Source: an uncultured Eubacteriales bacterium (GTDB lineage: Bacteria > Bacillota > Clostridia > Christensenellales > Pumilibacteraceae). Taken from it: a DNA stretch of 5,976 bases. Made by a program: the position numbers and the translations under genes. Each line of letters opens with the position of its first letter. Within the stretch, counting starts at the first letter, position 1. Under the pieces are notes generated by a model. That model made no database searches. It had not been told where the DNA came from and saw only the letters and a list, made by a program, of their open reading frames with translations. Below are positions 1-5,807 of the stretch, piece after piece. The stretch lies in the NCBI GenBank assembly GCA_900555875.1, contig USNB01000080.1:1-5976 (forward strand), read 5' to 3'.

Positions 1-187
1 CCCTATGCCGACCCGAAAACGTGCTTATAGCCCGAAAAGATGTCGGATATTGCGTCTGTCCGAAGTGCCCGAAGGGCGCAAGGCAAAGGTTTGCGTGTGA
101 CCGAAGCGCACCGCCCTTGCGCGTACGCAGGGAAAATGGGCGCCCGGATATGCTTCGGAAAAAATTTTTATGTTATTTCGGAAAATT
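1..187. other. Intergenic DNA without a recognisable gene
   Basis: No reading frame here has a ribosome binding site together with protein-like composition. The only nominal frame (21-230) runs through repeat DNA and then through the promoter, so it is not a gene. Visible structure is the repeat block at 25-124, a bulged hairpin at 114-132 (CCC, bulged T, TGCG, loop CGTA, CGCA, GGG) and the palindrome GGGCGCCC at 138-145. The sequence turns sharply AT-rich from about 157, as expected just upstream of a promoter. No terminator for an upstream gene is evident on either strand. Confidence 0.6.
25..124 (+). repeat. Left-end degenerate repeat block, two units
   Basis: Positions 25-65 match the reverse complement of 5911-5951 at 38 of 41 bases, including an uninterrupted 28-base identity (38-65 against 5911-5938). 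Two units of about 34 bases can be read here: 50-83 and 91-124. Each begins TTGCGT, has a central GAAG(C/T)G(C) core and ends in a CGCAAG or CTTGCGC type sequence, so each is partly self-complementary (TTGCG against CGCAA in the first). Positions 78-111 also match the reverse complement of 5828-5861 at 29 of 34 bases. This looks like a dispersed, REP-like or MITE-like intergenic repeat. No transposase or target-site duplication is visible, so the class is not settled. Confidence 0.75.
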
Positions 188-213
188 ATTTGTCAAATCC
201 CTATTGACAAATA
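187..213. promoter_or_regulatory. Perfect 10-bp inverted repeat overlapping the -35 box, candidate operator
   Basis: TATTTGTCAA (187-196) and TTGACAAATA (204-213) are exact reverse complements separated by seven bases (197-203). The right arm contains the whole TTGACA -35 hexamer, so a protein bound here would compete directly with RNA polymerase. That arrangement fits repression of a sugar-responsive operon, but no regulator gene is present to name the binding protein. The left arm also gives a TTGACA on the minus strand. The only -10 candidate for it (CATAAA, 172-167, 18-base spacer) is weak, so a divergent promoter is not called. Confidence 0.5.
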
Positions 214-231
214 TCTATTTTATGGTATAAT
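204..231 (+). promoter_or_regulatory. Sigma-A type promoter with extended -10
   Basis: The -35 box TTGACA (204-209) and the -10 box TATAAT (226-231) are both perfect consensus hexamers separated by 16 bases. A TG at 223-224 makes the extended -10 TGGTATAAT. The surroundings (about 157-240) are AT-rich in otherwise GC-rich DNA. The expected transcription start is near 237-239. The next gene downstream on the + strand begins at 569, and no better promoter was seen before any of the three genes, so this probably drives the whole unit. A spacer of 16 is one short of the optimum, which the extended -10 can compensate for. Confidence 0.85.
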
Positions 232-286
232 GATTTAGATATGACGGTAAATGATGAGAGGATGACTAAAATCGTATAACGTGCAG

Positions 287-317
287 CCGCCGCCGTGGTA
301 TCGGCAAGGCGGTTTTT
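287..317 (+). terminator. Terminator-like hairpin in the leader, possible attenuator
   Basis: The 5' arm CCGCCGCCG (287-295), loop TGGTAT (296-301) and 3' arm CGGC (302-305), AA bulge (306-307), GGCGG (308-312) give nine GC pairs, followed at once by TTTTT (313-317). This is the form of an intrinsic terminator and lies only about 50 bases after the predicted start. Its position would allow premature termination before the GH3 gene. No upstream sequence complementary to the 5' arm is evident, so a classical antiterminator fold is not visible. GCAGCCG (283-289) can pair with CGGCTGC (359-365), but only after read-through. The 2-base bulge and short T run leave its strength uncertain. Confidence 0.45.
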
Positions 318-321
318 CGGC

Positions 322-349
322 GTTGTATCTGTGATGTTGTATCTGTGAT
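322..349 (+). repeat. Perfect 14-bp tandem duplication
   Basis: GTTGTATCTGTGAT occurs at 322-335 and again, without any gap or mismatch, at 336-349. It starts five bases after the T tract of the leader hairpin. A perfect direct duplication suggests either a recent slippage event or a doubled binding site for a protein or RNA. Confidence 0.9.
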
Positions 350-404
350 ATCTATGCACGGCTGCGGGAGGAGGATGCGGTACGGCATAAATCCCCGTAA
401 ATCG

Positions 405-430
405 CCCGTCTGCGGCGTAAACCGCACGGG
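405..430 (+). other. Bulged stem-loop in the leader
   Basis: CCCG (405-408) pairs with CGGG (427-430), and TGCGG (411-415) pairs with CCGCA (422-426), around the loop CGTAAA (416-421). T409-C410 are bulged on the 5' side. Nine pairs, all but one GC. No T tract follows, so it is not a terminator. Its role is unknown. Confidence 0.5.
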
Positions 431-441
431 AGGGGGAGCAT

Positions 442-502
442 ATATTCGGACGTATCTGCTTCAGGAGGACGGGTGGAAGCGGAGTCAGTCCGGAACGAAT
501 AT
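442..502 (+). other. Composite long stem-loop in the leader
   Basis: Three nested helices fit one fold. ATATTCG (442-448) pairs with CGAATAT (496-502). GAC (449-451) pairs with GTC (488-490), with CGGAA bulged. TCTGCTTC (455-462) pairs with GAAGCGGA (476-483) including one GU pair. The total is 18 pairs. The apical loop (463-475) exposes AGGAGG at 463-468, a perfect Shine-Dalgarno core with no ATG at suitable spacing. The loop could be bait for the ribosome or a regulatory contact, or AGGAGG may be chance in purine-rich sequence. Confidence 0.45.
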
Positions 503-553
503 TTCGCGCGGCGTGCGGGTGAGAGCGTGCGCTGCGGGCAATAAAATATAAAC

Positions 554-560
554 AAAGAGG
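554..560 (+). promoter_or_regulatory. Ribosome binding site of the GH3 gene
   Basis: AAAGAGG (554-560) ends eight bases before the ATG at 569. It lies in an AT-rich stretch (541-556) that should be unstructured, and it decides the start codon. Confidence 0.8.
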
Positions 561-568
561 ACCGATCG

Positions 569-3241
569 ATGAAGTATCAAGATCTTATTTCAAAACTCAC
601 ACTCGAAGAGAAAGTCGCGCTGACGAGCGGCAAGGATTTCTGGCAGACCGTCGGCATAGACCGCGACGATGTGAAGATCCCGTCCATGTTCCTTTCGGAC
701 GGACCTCACGGTATCCGTAAGCAGGCGGCGGCCGCCGATCATCTCGGGCTTAATGCTTCCATTCCGGCTACGTGCTTCCCTACGGCGGCTACCATGGCGA
801 ACAGCTGGAACGACGAGCTCGGCGAAGAGATGGGCAAAATGCTCGGAGAAGAGGCTGTGGACGAGCGAGTCAATGTGCTTCTCGGCCCGGGCATCAATAT
901 AAAGCGCAATCCTCGCTGCGGCAGAAATTTCGAGTATTTTTCCGAAGATCCGCTGCTTGCGGGAAAAATGGCTGCGGCTTACATACGCGGCATACAGAGC
1001 AACGGCATTTCCGCATGCGTCAAACATTTCGCGCTCAATAACCAGGAAGAGCGCCGCATGGTCATCGACACGGTGACCGACGAGCGCACGATGCGCGAGA
1101 TATATCTTACGGGTTTCGAGATCGCGGTCAAAGAGGGAAATCCCCTTGCCGTGATGAGCTCGTACAACATGGTAAACGGCACGCATACGAACGAGAATAT
1201 CCACCTTATGCGCGATATACTTCGCGACGAATGGGGATATAAGAACGTCGTCGTTACGGACTGGGCGGGCTGCAACGACCGTATCCAGGGTATAATCGCG
1301 GGCAACGAGCTGGAAATGCCCAGCTGCCTGTATTCCAACGACGATCTTTATAAAGCGCTTACGAAGGGATACGATATCCCGCCCGAGCTTACTCCCGATC
1401 GTCCGGGCGCACAGTATGAGCGCATCATGGCTGCGCTTAAGGACGGAAAGCTGGACGAGAAATATCTCGACGAGTGCCTCGACAGGCTGCTCGATCTCGT
1501 GTTCACCACGGATAAGGCGTTCGAGGGCAGGGACGAGGACGAGAAACTCGCCGTCCGCAATGTGGACGCTCATCACGAAATGGCGAAGAAATGCGCGGAG
1601 GAGTGCATAGTGCTGCTGCGCAACGAGAACAATACGCTTCCTCTTGCGGGCGGGACGAAAGTCGCGGTCATAGGCGACTTCGCGAAGGTGCCCCGTTACC
1701 AGGGCGCAGGCTCCAGCGTCGTCAATCCCACCAAGCTGGATTCGCCGCTCGCATGCCTCGGATTCAAGATAGATAAATATGAAAAGAATCCTCTGCCCTG
1801 CGAACAGGATAAGATCGTCGGCATAGGCGATAACGTCTACGGACTCGACGTCGTAGGCTATGAGCCGGGATTCGACCGCTACGGAAAAAAGAAGCCCGCG
1901 CTCATCAAAAAAGCCGTTGCGCTCGCAAAGAAGGCAGACGTCGCGCTCGTATATGTCGGACTTGACGAGGTCACGGAGGCGGAGGGTCTCGACAGAAAGA
2001 ATATAGATATTCCTCAGCCGCAGATAGATCTTATCGACGCGCTGTGCGCTTCCGGCGTAAAAACGGTCGTAGTGCTCAGCTGCGGCTCGTCCGTCGAGCT
2101 TCCGTTCGCGGACAAGGTGGACGCTCTCGTCCACGCATATCTCGGCGGTCAGGCGATTGCCAACGCGGTGCTCGACGTCATTGTCGGCAACGTCAATCCT
2201 TCCGGCAAGCTCGCGGAGAGCTATCCGTTCAAATACGCGGACTGCTCGTCGGCATCTCACTTCCCGGGCAAACAGCTCTCGGTGGAATACCGCGAAGGAT
2301 TGTACGTGGGATATCGTTACTACGATACCGCAAAAGTGCCCGTACGTTATCCGTTCGGCTTCGGCATGAGTTATACTACGTATGAGTACGGCGATCTCGA
2401 AGTGACGGACAAGGGCGTTTCCTTTACGATAAAGAATACGGGCGACCGCGACGGAAAGGAGATCGCTCAGCTGTACGTGGGACTTAAGGGCGGAAAGATA
2501 TTCCGTCCCGCCAAGGAGCTCAAGGGATTCAAGAAGGTGTTCGTGAAAGCGGGCGAGACCGTAAAGGTATCCATCCCGTTCGACGAGCGCACGTTCCGTT
2601 ACTTCAACGTATCCACGGACAAGTGGGAAGTGGAAAGCGGAGAGTACGACATAATGATAGGCGCGTCGGTGGAAGACATCCGTCTTTTCGGCAAACTTGA
2701 CGTGAAGGGAACGACGACCGTCGATCCGTATGCCGGCGTCGCTCTCGACAGCTATCGTTCGGGCAATGCGGAAAACGTCGGACTCGAAGAGTTCACCGCT
2801 CTCCTGCAGTGCGGCGCGGATAAATACAAGTATCCCGTTCCCGATCCCGGATACAAGTTCTATAAGAAAAAGAGGATGGTCATCCATTACAACTGCACCG
2901 TGGCGGATCTCCGCTACTCCAGGCGTTGGTTCGGCAGACTGTTCTCGGGCGCGATAAGATTTGCGAGGGCGCTGCTCTGGAAGATGGGCAACCGCACGCT
3001 GTCCAATACGCTCGAGATGGGCGTGGTACATCAGCCCATCCGCGGCATGGCGAAGTTCGGCGGCATGAACAGAGCGCGCATGGACGGACTTATCCTTATG
3101 TGCAACGGTCATTTCTTCAAGGGGCTCGGTCAGCTCAGACGCGGTAAGACCAAGGAAGAGGCTCGCGAAGAGAAGCAGATGCGCAAAAATCGCGAATCCG
3201 ATCTCGCTGCTCAGGATAAGATCAACAAAGACGCCGAATAA
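569..3241 (+). CDS. Glycoside hydrolase family 3 beta-glucosidase, cytoplasmic
   Basis: An 890-residue GH3 enzyme expected to remove terminal beta-linked glucose from beta-glucosides such as cellobiose with retention of configuration. The barrel domain (about 1-310) shows SDGPHGIR (43-50), NPRCGRNFEYFSEDP around R119, CVKHF with K152-H153, and VVTDW with the expected nucleophile D231. The alpha/beta sandwich domain (about 340-550) carries EGLDR with the probable acid/base E472. A fibronectin-III-like domain follows (about 610-705; RPAKELKGF 646-654). About 180 further residues (712-890) contain RYSRRWFGRL (782-791) and NGHFFKGL (846-853) and end in a charged, probably disordered or helical tail. 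Similar extensions occur in clostridial GH3 proteins, from memory. There is no signal peptide or membrane anchor, so substrates must be imported. The start is supported by AAAGAGG eight bases upstream. It is the first gene of the unit, 33 bases before glgC. Other beta-glycosides (xylosides, glucosylated natural products) are possible substrates, since GH3 specificity cannot be read from sequence alone. Confidence 0.95.
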   Translation: MKYQDLISKLTLEEKVALTSGKDFWQTVGIDRDDVKIPSMFLSDGPHGIRKQAAAADHLGLNASIPATCFPTAATMANSWNDELGEEMGKMLGEEAVDERVNVLLGPGINIKRNPRCGRNFEYFSEDPLLAGKMAAAYIRGIQSNGISACVKHFALNNQEERRMVIDTVTDERTMREIYLTGFEIAVKEGNPLAVMSSYNMVNGTHTNENIHLMRDILRDEWGYKNVVVTDWAGCNDRIQGIIAGNELEMPSCLYSNDDLYKALTKGYDIPPELTPDRPGAQYERIMAALKDGKLDEKYLDECLDRLLDLVFTTDKAFEGRDEDEKLAVRNVDAHHEMAKKCAEECIVLLRNENNTLPLAGGTKVAVIGDFAKVPRYQGAGSSVVNPTKLDSPLACLGFKIDKYEKNPLPCEQDKIVGIGDNVYGLDVVGYEPGFDRYGKKKPALIKKAVALAKKADVALVYVGLDEVTEAEGLDRKNIDIPQPQIDLIDALCASGVKTVVVLSCGSSVELPFADKVDALVHAYLGGQAIANAVLDVIVGNVNPSGKLAESYPFKYADCSSASHFPGKQLSVEYREGLYVGYRYYDTAKVPVRYPFGFGMSYTTYEYGDLEVTDKGVSFTIKNTGDRDGKEIAQLYVGLKGGKIFRPAKELKGFKKVFVKAGETVKVSIPFDERTFRYFNVSTDKWEVESGEYDIMIGASVEDIRLFGKLDVKGTTTVDPYAGVALDSYRSGNAENVGLEEFTALLQCGADKYKYPVPDPGYKFYKKKRMVIHYNCTVADLRYSRRWFGRLFSGAIRFARALLWKMGNRTLSNTLEMGVVHQPIRGMAKFGGMNRARMDGLILMCNGHFFKGLGQLRRGKTKEEAREEKQMRKNRESDLAAQDKINKDAE

Positions 3242-3258
3242 GAAGCTAAAATCCTAAC

Positions 3259-3266
3259 AAGGGGTG
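3259..3266 (+). promoter_or_regulatory. Ribosome binding site of glgC
   Basis: AAGGGGTG (3259-3266) sits eight bases before ATG 3275, in the 33-base gap after the GH3 stop. It resembles the full anti-Shine-Dalgarno complement with one base missing. No promoter or terminator is visible in the gap, which supports co-transcription. Confidence 0.8.
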
Positions 3267-3274
3267 AAAAATAT

Positions 3275-4456
3275 ATGAAGAAGAAAAAATGTGTGGCAAT
3301 GCTGCTCGCCGGGGGACAGGGCTCCAGACTCAAAGCCCTGACCACAACGGTGGCAAAGCCTGCGGTTTCCTTCGGCGGAAAATACCGCATAATCGATTTC
3401 CCGCTTTCGAACTGCACCAACTCGGGGATAGACACCGTCGGCGTGCTGACGCAGTATCAGCCGCTCGTGCTCAACGAGTACATAGGGACGGGCGAAAGCT
3501 GGGATCTCGATCGCAAGAACGGCGGTGCGCATGTCCTTGCGCCCTATCAGGCAAAGCGCGGAGCGCGCTGGTATGAAGGTACGGCTAACGCGATCTACCA
3601 GAACATACAGTTCCTGAACAAGTACGACAGCGAACACGTGCTCATACTGTCCGGCGACCATATCTATAAAATGGATTACTCGAAAATGCTCGCGCAGCAC
3701 ATCGAGACGGACGCGGATATCACGATCGCGGTCATAGACGTTCCCATGGACGAAGCATCCCGCTTCGGTATCATGAGCTACGACAAGACAAAGAAGATAT
3801 TCGACTTTGCCGAAAAGCCCAAAGAGCCGAAGAGCAATCACGCTTCCATGGGCGTTTACATGTTCAAGAAAGACGTGCTCGTGCGTATGCTGACGGAGGA
3901 CGATGCGGATCCCGACAGCGAGAAGGACTTCGGAAAGAATATCATCCCCAAGATGCTTGCGCTCAATATGCGCGTGTTCGCATATCAGTTCGAGGGATAT
4001 TGGAAGGACGTCGGAACGCTTAAGAGCCTCTGGGAGGCAAACATGGATCTTCTCGGGCTTGAACCCGTATTCGCGCTCGACGGAGACGCGTGGAAGATCT
4101 ACTCCGGAAACAACGCTTATCCTCCCGCTCTCTTCATGAAGAAGGGCAGCGCGAAGAACAGCATAGTCACCGAAGGCGATATCATAGGCGGCAGCGTCGT
4201 AAATTCCGTCATCGGCGAAGGCGTCACGATCGAAGAGGGCGCGATAGTCGAAAACTCGATAGTGTTCAGCGGCTCGGTCATCGGAGCGGGCAGCAAGATA
4301 TCCTACGCGATCATAGACGAGAACGTGACGATCGGCAAGAACTGCGTGCTGGGCGACGCCAAGAGCAGTCCCGACCGCATTGCGCTCGTAGGCAGAGACA
4401 CCGTCCTGCCCGACGGCACCGAAATAGAGAGCGGCAGCGTTACGGAGGCGGAATGA
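3275..4456 (+). CDS. glgC: Glucose-1-phosphate adenylyltransferase, catalytic subunit GlgC
   Basis: A 393-residue ADP-glucose pyrophosphorylase: ATP plus glucose-1-phosphate gives ADP-glucose plus pyrophosphate, the committed step of glycogen synthesis in the cytoplasm. The Rossmann-like nucleotidyltransferase domain has LAGGQGSRL (11-19), AKPAVSFGGKYRIIDFPLSN (27-46), RWYEGT (98-103, with the adenine-contacting Tyr equivalent to E. coli Y114), SGDH (126-129, catalytic metal Asp D128), FAEKP (178-182, the sugar-phosphate Lys K181), ASMGVY (190-195) and YWKDVGT (242-248). The C-terminal left-handed beta-helix has hexapeptide repeats (about 295-361). Its length is typical of Bacillota GlgC and shorter than the 431-residue E. 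coli enzyme. The positions matching E. coli K39, R40 and H46, tied to fructose-1,6-bisphosphate activation, are T25, V26 and S32, so that control is probably absent. The stop is one base before the glgD start, as expected for partner subunits made together. Confidence 0.98.
   Translation: MKKKKCVAMLLAGGQGSRLKALTTTVAKPAVSFGGKYRIIDFPLSNCTNSGIDTVGVLTQYQPLVLNEYIGTGESWDLDRKNGGAHVLAPYQAKRGARWYEGTANAIYQNIQFLNKYDSEHVLILSGDHIYKMDYSKMLAQHIETDADITIAVIDVPMDEASRFGIMSYDKTKKIFDFAEKPKEPKSNHASMGVYMFKKDVLVRMLTEDDADPDSEKDFGKNIIPKMLALNMRVFAYQFEGYWKDVGTLKSLWEANMDLLGLEPVFALDGDAWKIYSGNNAYPPALFMKKGSAKNSIVTEGDIIGGSVVNSVIGEGVTIEEGAIVENSIVFSGSVIGAGSKISYAIIDENVTIGKNCVLGDAKSSPDRIALVGRDTVLPDGTEIESGSVTEAE
4444..4448 (+). 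promoter_or_regulatory. Ribosome binding site of glgD inside the glgC end
   Basis: GGAGG (4444-4448) lies within the last codons of glgC, nine bases before ATG 4458, and the glgC stop (4454-4456) falls between the two. Ribosomes ending on glgC can restart on glgD, so translational coupling and matched subunit output are likely. Confidence 0.8.
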
Positions 4457-4457
4457 T

Positions 4458-5570
4458 ATGAAAACGTTAGGTATAATATTCTCCAATATTCATGAAAGAG
4501 ACATTCCCGAACTGACCAAGGTACGCACGCTCGCGTCCGTTCCGTTCGGCGGAAGATATCGTCTGATCGATTTCGTGCTTTCCGGCATGGTCAACAGCGG
4601 TATCACCAATGTAGGCATCATAACCAAATACAACTATCAGTCCCTCATGGATCATGTCCAGAGCGGAAAGAACTGGGATCTGTCCCGCAAGAACGGCGGT
4701 CTTACGATACTCCCGCCTTTCGGCGACGAAGCGGGCGGCGGCGTGTTCAACAGCCGTTTCGAAGCGATAAAGAGCGTTGCGAGCTATATACGTCATAACG
4801 AAGCGGACTACGTAGTGATGGCGGACTGCGACATCATATGCAATCTCGATTTCGCTCCCGCGCTTGCGGAGCATGCGAGAAAGGGCGCCGACATAACGAT
4901 GTTCTACCGCAGGAAGAAAGTCGGCAAGTCCGATCACGAACGGCTTATCGTCGAAACGGACTCCGACGGCCGCATAGTCAAGACGTGCAGCATCGAGGGC
5001 GCGGAAGGCGAGCATAAGGTGTACACCGATTTCATGATAATGAATCGCCGCCTGCTGCTCTATATCCTCGACCACAGCGTGCAGTGGGGCATATCCTCCT
5101 TCTCGCGCGACGTGCTGTCCAACGTCAAGGAATACAAGATCTACGGTTATGAGATGGACGGCTACTGCGTTGCCGTCAACAGCCTTGCCGATTATTACAA
5201 GCATTCGATGGAGCTGCTCGATCCGAATGTCGTGCGCGAGCTGTTCTATAAGGGCGGCGCGGGCATATACACGAAGGTGCGCGACTCCGTTCCCGCCAAG
5301 TTCACGGACACCGCTTCGGTCACCAACTCGATGATCGCAGACGGCTGCCTGATCGAGGGCGAGGTAAAGGACTCCATCATCTTCCGCGGCTGCCATATAG
5401 CCAAGGGCGCAAAGGTCACGAATTCCATAGTAATGCAGGATGCAGTGGTCAAATCGGGTTCAACGCTGAACTGCGTGATCATGGATAAGGGTGCGCATGT
5501 GCTTGAGGATCGTCTGCTTTCCGGACATCCTACTCATCCGTACTACATCGAAAAAGAAGGCACTATATAA
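4458..5570 (+). CDS. glgD: GlgD, degenerate ADP-glucose pyrophosphorylase partner subunit
   Basis: A 370-residue paralogue of GlgC. Shared framework: VPFGGRYRLIDFVLSGMVNSGI (starting at 28), NWDLSRKNGG (72-81), a nucleotidyltransferase fold to about 245, and a beta-helix with hexapeptide-like repeats (about 285-348; NSMIADGCLIEG, NSIVMQDAVV). Active-site motifs are eroded. The nucleotide loop GGxGSRL is replaced by SNIHERDIPEL (9-19), the AKP lysine by L25, SGDH by DCDI (123-126, Asp kept at D125), WYEGT by VFNSR (96-100), and the EKP lysine motif is gone. In characterised Bacillus and clostridial systems GlgD alone is poorly active or inactive and forms a heteromer that improves GlgC activity. 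The same role is inferred here. It is the last gene of the unit, with its stop only eight bases before the terminator stem. Start: ATG 4458, one base after glgC, with GGAGG nine bases upstream. Confidence 0.95.
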   Translation: MKTLGIIFSNIHERDIPELTKVRTLASVPFGGRYRLIDFVLSGMVNSGITNVGIITKYNYQSLMDHVQSGKNWDLSRKNGGLTILPPFGDEAGGGVFNSRFEAIKSVASYIRHNEADYVVMADCDIICNLDFAPALAEHARKGADITMFYRRKKVGKSDHERLIVETDSDGRIVKTCSIEGAEGEHKVYTDFMIMNRRLLLYILDHSVQWGISSFSRDVLSNVKEYKIYGYEMDGYCVAVNSLADYYKHSMELLDPNVVRELFYKGGAGIYTKVRDSVPAKFTDTASVTNSMIADGCLIEGEVKDSIIFRGCHIAKGAKVTNSIVMQDAVVKSGSTLNCVIMDKGAHVLEDRLLSGHPTHPYYIEKEGTI

Positions 5571-5578
5571 TTCTCTTT

Positions 5579-5617
5579 AGAAAACGGCGGAGCTGTGCTC
5601 CGCCGTTTTCTGTTTGG
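5579..5617 (+). terminator. Strong intrinsic terminator after glgD
   Basis: AGAAAACGGCGGAGC (5579-5593) and GCTCCGCCGTTTTCT (5597-5611) form a perfect 15-bp stem with a TGT loop (5594-5596). The 3' arm provides TTTT inside the helix, and CTGTTT follows. The A-rich 5' arm means it can also act on the minus strand. It closes the unit and makes read-through into further glg genes unlikely. Confidence 0.92.
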
Positions 5618-5739
5618 GGGACTGCCCATAGCGGTTCTGATGGCGGCTGCGTGCTCTTGGTGCAAGCCGTCTCAACGTCCATGGGACGGTCGCATAGCGC
5701 TACTCTGACTGGCTGTGTACTCCGAGAGCGAGCATAGCG

Positions 5740-5766
5740 CCGCCGATACGCGCATGCGTATGGCGG
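5740..5766. repeat. Imperfect palindrome, 11 pairs
   Basis: CCGCC (5740-5744) and ATACGC (5746-5751) pair with GGCGG (5762-5766) and GCGTAT (5756-5761) around GCAT, with G5745 bulged. There is no T tract, so it is not a terminator. Confidence 0.6.
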
Positions 5767-5785
5767 TCACGTATCCGCCTTGTTC

Positions 5786-5807
5786 GTCCGTCATATCGCT
5801 GACGGAC
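5786..5807. repeat. Perfect 8-bp hairpin palindrome
   Basis: GTCCGTCA (5786-5793) and TGACGGAC (5800-5807) are exact reverse complements around TATCGC. It lies just inside the right-end repeat block and may be part of the same element. Confidence 0.65.

Larger units (their letters stand above)
239..568 (+). other. Long structured 5' leader of the operon
   Basis: About 330 bases lie between the predicted transcription start and the GH3 start codon with no convincing gene, far more than translation initiation needs. They contain a terminator-like hairpin (287-317), a 14-bp tandem duplication (322-349), a bulged hairpin (405-430) and a composite stem-loop (442-502). I could not match the leader to the conserved cores of common riboswitches that I know, and I saw no ribonucleic antiterminator site of the LicT/SacY type. 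Possible roles are attenuation, small-RNA control or message stability. All are inferred from length and folding potential only. Confidence 0.5.

Noticed and set aside
167..196. Divergent minus-strand promoter using the left palindrome arm as TTGACA
   Set aside because: The only -10 candidate is CATAAA (4 of 6 matches, 18-base spacer) and no gene lies downstream on the minus strand within the window.
241..279. Possible 12-codon leader peptide (MTVNDERMTKIV)
   Set aside because: It would begin two or three bases after the predicted transcription start with no ribosome binding site, and it has no run of regulatory codons as expected for ribosome-mediated attenuation.
473..544. Possible 23-codon upstream frame starting at GTG after AGGAGG (463-468)
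   Set aside because: The spacing of four bases is short, the start is GTG, the peptide has no notable feature and the region folds as a stem-loop. Not strong enough to call.
345..551. Possible 68-residue protein in the leader on the + strand
   Set aside because: The start lies inside the second copy of the tandem repeat with no ribosome binding site, composition is Arg/Gly-rich as in random GC-rich sequence, and the frame runs through RNA stem-loops.
590..3112. Very long minus-strand open frame (840 codons) opposite the GH3 gene
   Set aside because: It is exactly codon-aligned with a convincing GH3 gene and open only because TTA, CTA and TCA are avoided. Its translation has no recognisable domain. 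The same holds for 3254-4486 and 4467-5396.
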